From: Gallionellaceae bacterium
GTDB lineage: Bacteria > Pseudomonadota > Gammaproteobacteria > Burkholderiales > Gallionellaceae
NCBI GenBank assembly: GCA_030690855.1
Contig: JAUYFR010000120.1
Coordinates: 1 to 6,698 of the forward strand
DNA length: 6,698 nucleotides
Direction: 5' to 3'
Within the stretch, counting starts at the first letter, position 1. Every line of letters begins with the position of its first letter. Shown here one piece after another: positions 4,897-6,698 of this stretch. The notes under the pieces are model-generated. The model was not told the origin of the DNA. It ran no database searches and saw nothing but the letters and a program-made list of their open reading frames with translations. Both the position numbers and the translations under genes were made by a program.

Positions 4897-6698
4897 TTAG
4901 TAACTCAACACCGGTGCCAACCAACGCTCCGCTTCTTCCAACGACCAGCCCTTGCGCTTTGCATAATCCGCGGCCTGATCCTTATCCACTTTGCCCGTAG
5001 CAAAATACTGCGCCTGAGGATGCGAGAAGTAGAAACCGCTCACGGCTGCGGTGGGCAGCATGGCGAAGCTTTCGGTGAGTGTTATGCCTGCGTTCTGCGG
5101 TGCTTGCAGCATCTCAAACATCGGGCCTTTTTCGCTGTGTTCAGGACACGCTGGGTAGCCGGGCGCGGGACGAATGCCGCGATATTTTTCGGCGATCATG
5201 TCATCGTTGCTTAAACCTTCATCGGCGGCATAGCCCCAGAATTCACGGCGTACGCGCAGATGCAGATGTTCGGCAAAAGCTTCTGCTAAGCGATCTGCGA
5301 GTGCTTTCAACAAAATGGCGCTGTAGTCGTCGTGCTGTTTTTCGAATTCCGCCACGCGTGCGTCGATGCCGATACCTGTGGAAACTGCAAAAGACCCAAT
5401 ATAATCATATAGTTGCGATTCTTTTGGTGCGATATAATCGGCCAGGCAGTAATTCGGGATGTCGGCAGGTTTTTTAGTTTGCTGGCGCAGATTGTGCCAA
5501 GTCATTTCGACTTTATTGCGTTTATCATTACTGTAAATTTCGATGTCGTCGCTGTTCACTGTGTTGGCGGGGAACAGGCCGAACACGGCGTTGGCAGTGA
5601 GCCATTTCTCTTTGACGATTGCTTTCAACATCGCTTGCGCATCGGCGAATAACTTGCGTGCCTCCTCACCCACCACTTCGTCATGCAAAATTTTTGGGTA
5701 ACGTCCAGCGAGTTCCCACGCTTGGAAAAAAGGCGTCCAGTCGATGAAGTCAACCAAAATATCCAGCGGGTAATTTTCTAATTTATGCACGCCGAGTAGT
5801 TTAGGTTTAGGTGGCGTGTAAAGTGCAAACCCCTCCCCAGCCCTCCCCTTGTCAGGGGAGGGAGCGGTGGCCTTCCCCCCTGATAAGGGGGGATTGAGGG
5901 GGGTTGGTTTTTTGCTCCAGTTTGTTTTTACCCCACGCTGGCGAGCCTCGTTCAATGAAACATACGAAGCTTTGCCTTTTTTACCTTCATGCTGCTCACG
6001 AGCAGAAGCATAGTCCGCTTTGATCTCTGCGATGTAACTGTCGCGTGTGGTGTTGCTCAGCAAATTGCTGCACACCCCAACGGCGCGTGAAGCGTCGGTG
6101 ACGTATACCACTTGGCCGCTTGGATAATTAGGCTCAATCTTCACCGCAGTATGCACACGTGAGGTGGTCGCGCCACCAATGAGTAGGGGTACTGTAAAGC
6201 CTTGGCGCTCCATCTCTTTGGCGACGTGTGCCATCTCTTCGAGTGATGGAGTAATCAAACCTGAGAGGCCGATGATGTCGGCCTTGTGTTCGCGTGCCGT
6301 ATCCAAAATTTGTTGGCACGGCACCATCACGCCCATGTTCACCACTTCGAAGTTGTTGCACTGCAACACCACGGTGACGATATTTTTGCCGATGTCGTGT
6401 ACGTCGCCTTTCACCGTTGCCATGACGATTTTGCCTTTGGTGCTGGTGTCGCCAGAGCGCAATTTTTCTGCTTCGATGTAGGGGATAAGATGCGCTACCG
6501 CTTGTTTCATCACGCGTGCAGATTTCACTACTTGCGGTAAAAACATTTTGCCTGCACCAAACAAATCGCCGACGAAATTCATGCCGGTCATCAGCGGCCC
6601 TTCGATGACTTCAACTGGAAACTTGGCTTGCAGGCGCGCCTCTTCAGTGTCTTCAACAATGAAAGTGGTAATGCCGCGCACCAGTGCGTGAGTAAGGC
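4897..6698 (-). CDS. metH: Cobalamin-dependent methionine synthase, C-terminal half (5'-truncated)
   Basis: MetH moves a methyl group from methyltetrahydrofolate to homocysteine through B12, forming methionine in the cytoplasm. The frame is open to the right edge, with 599 codons visible; E. coli MetH has 1227 residues, so the homocysteine and folate domains lie outside. The visible part starts in the cobalamin-domain cap (LTHALVRGITTF, then MKQAVAHL). The B12 module follows with GDVHDIGKNI (axial His at 6397-6399), GLSGLITPS and GGATTSR. After a linker comes the reactivation domain: YTPPKPK, IDWTPFFQAWELAGRYP, GLFPAN, HLRQQ, NYCLADY, QHDDY, KALADRLAEAFAE and the AdoMet-binding RPAPGYPACPEH (5137-5172), ending ERWLAPVLSY. 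All reactivation motifs are intact. The linker at 5821-5916 encodes 32 residues where E. coli has about two, caused by an in-frame palindromic repeat. The gene should be functional. Any B12 riboswitch or promoter would lie beyond the right edge. Confidence 0.97.
   Translation of the reverse strand, partial: LTHALVRGITTFIVEDTEEARLQAKFPVEVIEGPLMTGMNFVGDLFGAGKMFLPQVVKSARVMKQAVAHLIPYIEAEKLRSGDTSTKGKIVMATVKGDVHDIGKNIVTVVLQCNNFEVVNMGVMVPCQQILDTAREHKADIIGLSGLITPSLEEMAHVAKEMERQGFTVPLLIGGATTSRVHTAVKIEPNYPSGQVVYVTDASRAVGVCSNLLSNTTRDSYIAEIKADYASAREQHEGKKGKASYVSLNEARQRGVKTNWSKKPTPLNPPLSGGKATAPSPDKGRAGEGFALYTPPKPKLLGVHKLENYPLDILVDFIDWTPFFQAWELAGRYPKILHDEVVGEEARKLFADAQAMLKAIVKEKWLTANAVFGLFPANTVNSDDIEIYSNDKRNKVEMTWHNLRQQTKKPADIPNYCLADYIAPKESQLYDYIGSFAVSTGIGIDARVAEFEKQHDDYSAILLKALADRLAEAFAEHLHLRVRREFWGYAADEGLSNDDMIAEKYRGIRPAPGYPACPEHSEKGPMFEMLQAPQNAGITLTESFAMLPTAAVSGFYFSHPQAQYFATGKVDKDQAADYAKRKGWSLEEAERWLAPVLSY
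5829..5907. repeat. In-frame C-rich palindromic repeat element inside metH
   Basis: This ~80-bp element contains two hairpins side by side. The first is CCCTCCCCT-TGTC-AGGGGAGGG (9-bp stem, 5841-5862). The second is TCCCCCCT-GATA-AGGGGGGA (8-bp stem, 5874-5893). Flanking C-rich (5830-5838) and G-rich (5896-5903) runs extend the symmetry. On the metH strand it is translated without a stop as PLNPPLSGGKATAPSPDKGR followed by AGEG. Such NPPLSGG and SPDKGRAGEG peptides are, from memory, products of dispersed palindromic repeats found in several proteobacterial genomes, normally between genes. Base composition and peptide are unlike the rest of metH, so it is an insertion. Exact ends are uncertain by several bases. 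Confidence 0.8.

Noticed and set aside
4864..5477. Overlapping plus-strand open frames at the metH 3' end
   Set aside because: They are antisense to conserved metH reactivation-domain codons and have no supporting start signals or protein similarity that I can see.
5829..5907. Reading the hairpins in metH as a transcription terminator or as evidence that metH is broken
   Set aside because: The metH frame continues unbroken on both sides with all motifs intact, and no T run follows on the metH strand.

Overview
The window looks like a chromosomal, mostly housekeeping segment of a Gram-negative betaproteobacterium. This rests on the residue patterns of GlnA, MetH, the FKBP and the rhodanese, on a sigma-54/NtrC-type glnA control region, and on a C-rich dispersed repeat of a kind I recall from several beta- and gammaproteobacterial genomes. 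A methylotroph- or nitrifier-like relative (Nitrosomonadales) would fit, but the genus cannot be fixed from sequence alone. Both ends of the window cut through genes.

Layout, left to right. (1) Positions 1-1237, minus strand: glnA, type I glutamine synthetase, lacking its last ~60 residues. Its upstream region carries a -24/-12 promoter (1311-1326) and an NtrC-type enhancer palindrome (1422-1436) that overlaps the stop codon of the next gene. (2) 1425-2660, minus: a cation diffusion facilitator (probably zinc export) with a long C-terminal extension. (3) 2699-3151, plus: a single-domain rhodanese, divergent from the transporter. (4) 3205-3891, minus: a cytoplasmic FKBP-type prolyl isomerase made of two tandem, ~81% identical domains. 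(5) 3932-4693, minus: an unrecognised, AT-richer gene for a protein with two N-terminal membrane helices and a probably beta-rich soluble domain. It is preceded by a perfect 11-bp hairpin. (6) 4897-6698, minus: the C-terminal half of metH (cobalamin-dependent methionine synthase), carrying an in-frame insertion of a palindromic repeat in the linker between the B12-binding and reactivation domains. The 157-bp gap at 4740-4896 holds nothing I can identify apart from being the metH 3' flank.

How the genes relate: glnA is an independent nitrogen-regulated unit. The transporter and the rhodanese share a short divergent intergenic region. The FKBP and the two-helix protein are co-oriented with a 40-bp gap and could be co-transcribed. 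No pathway links all of the genes. I see no complete novel system here. The points most worth a second look are the in-frame repeat in metH, the intragenic FKBP duplication, and the two-helix orphan protein.
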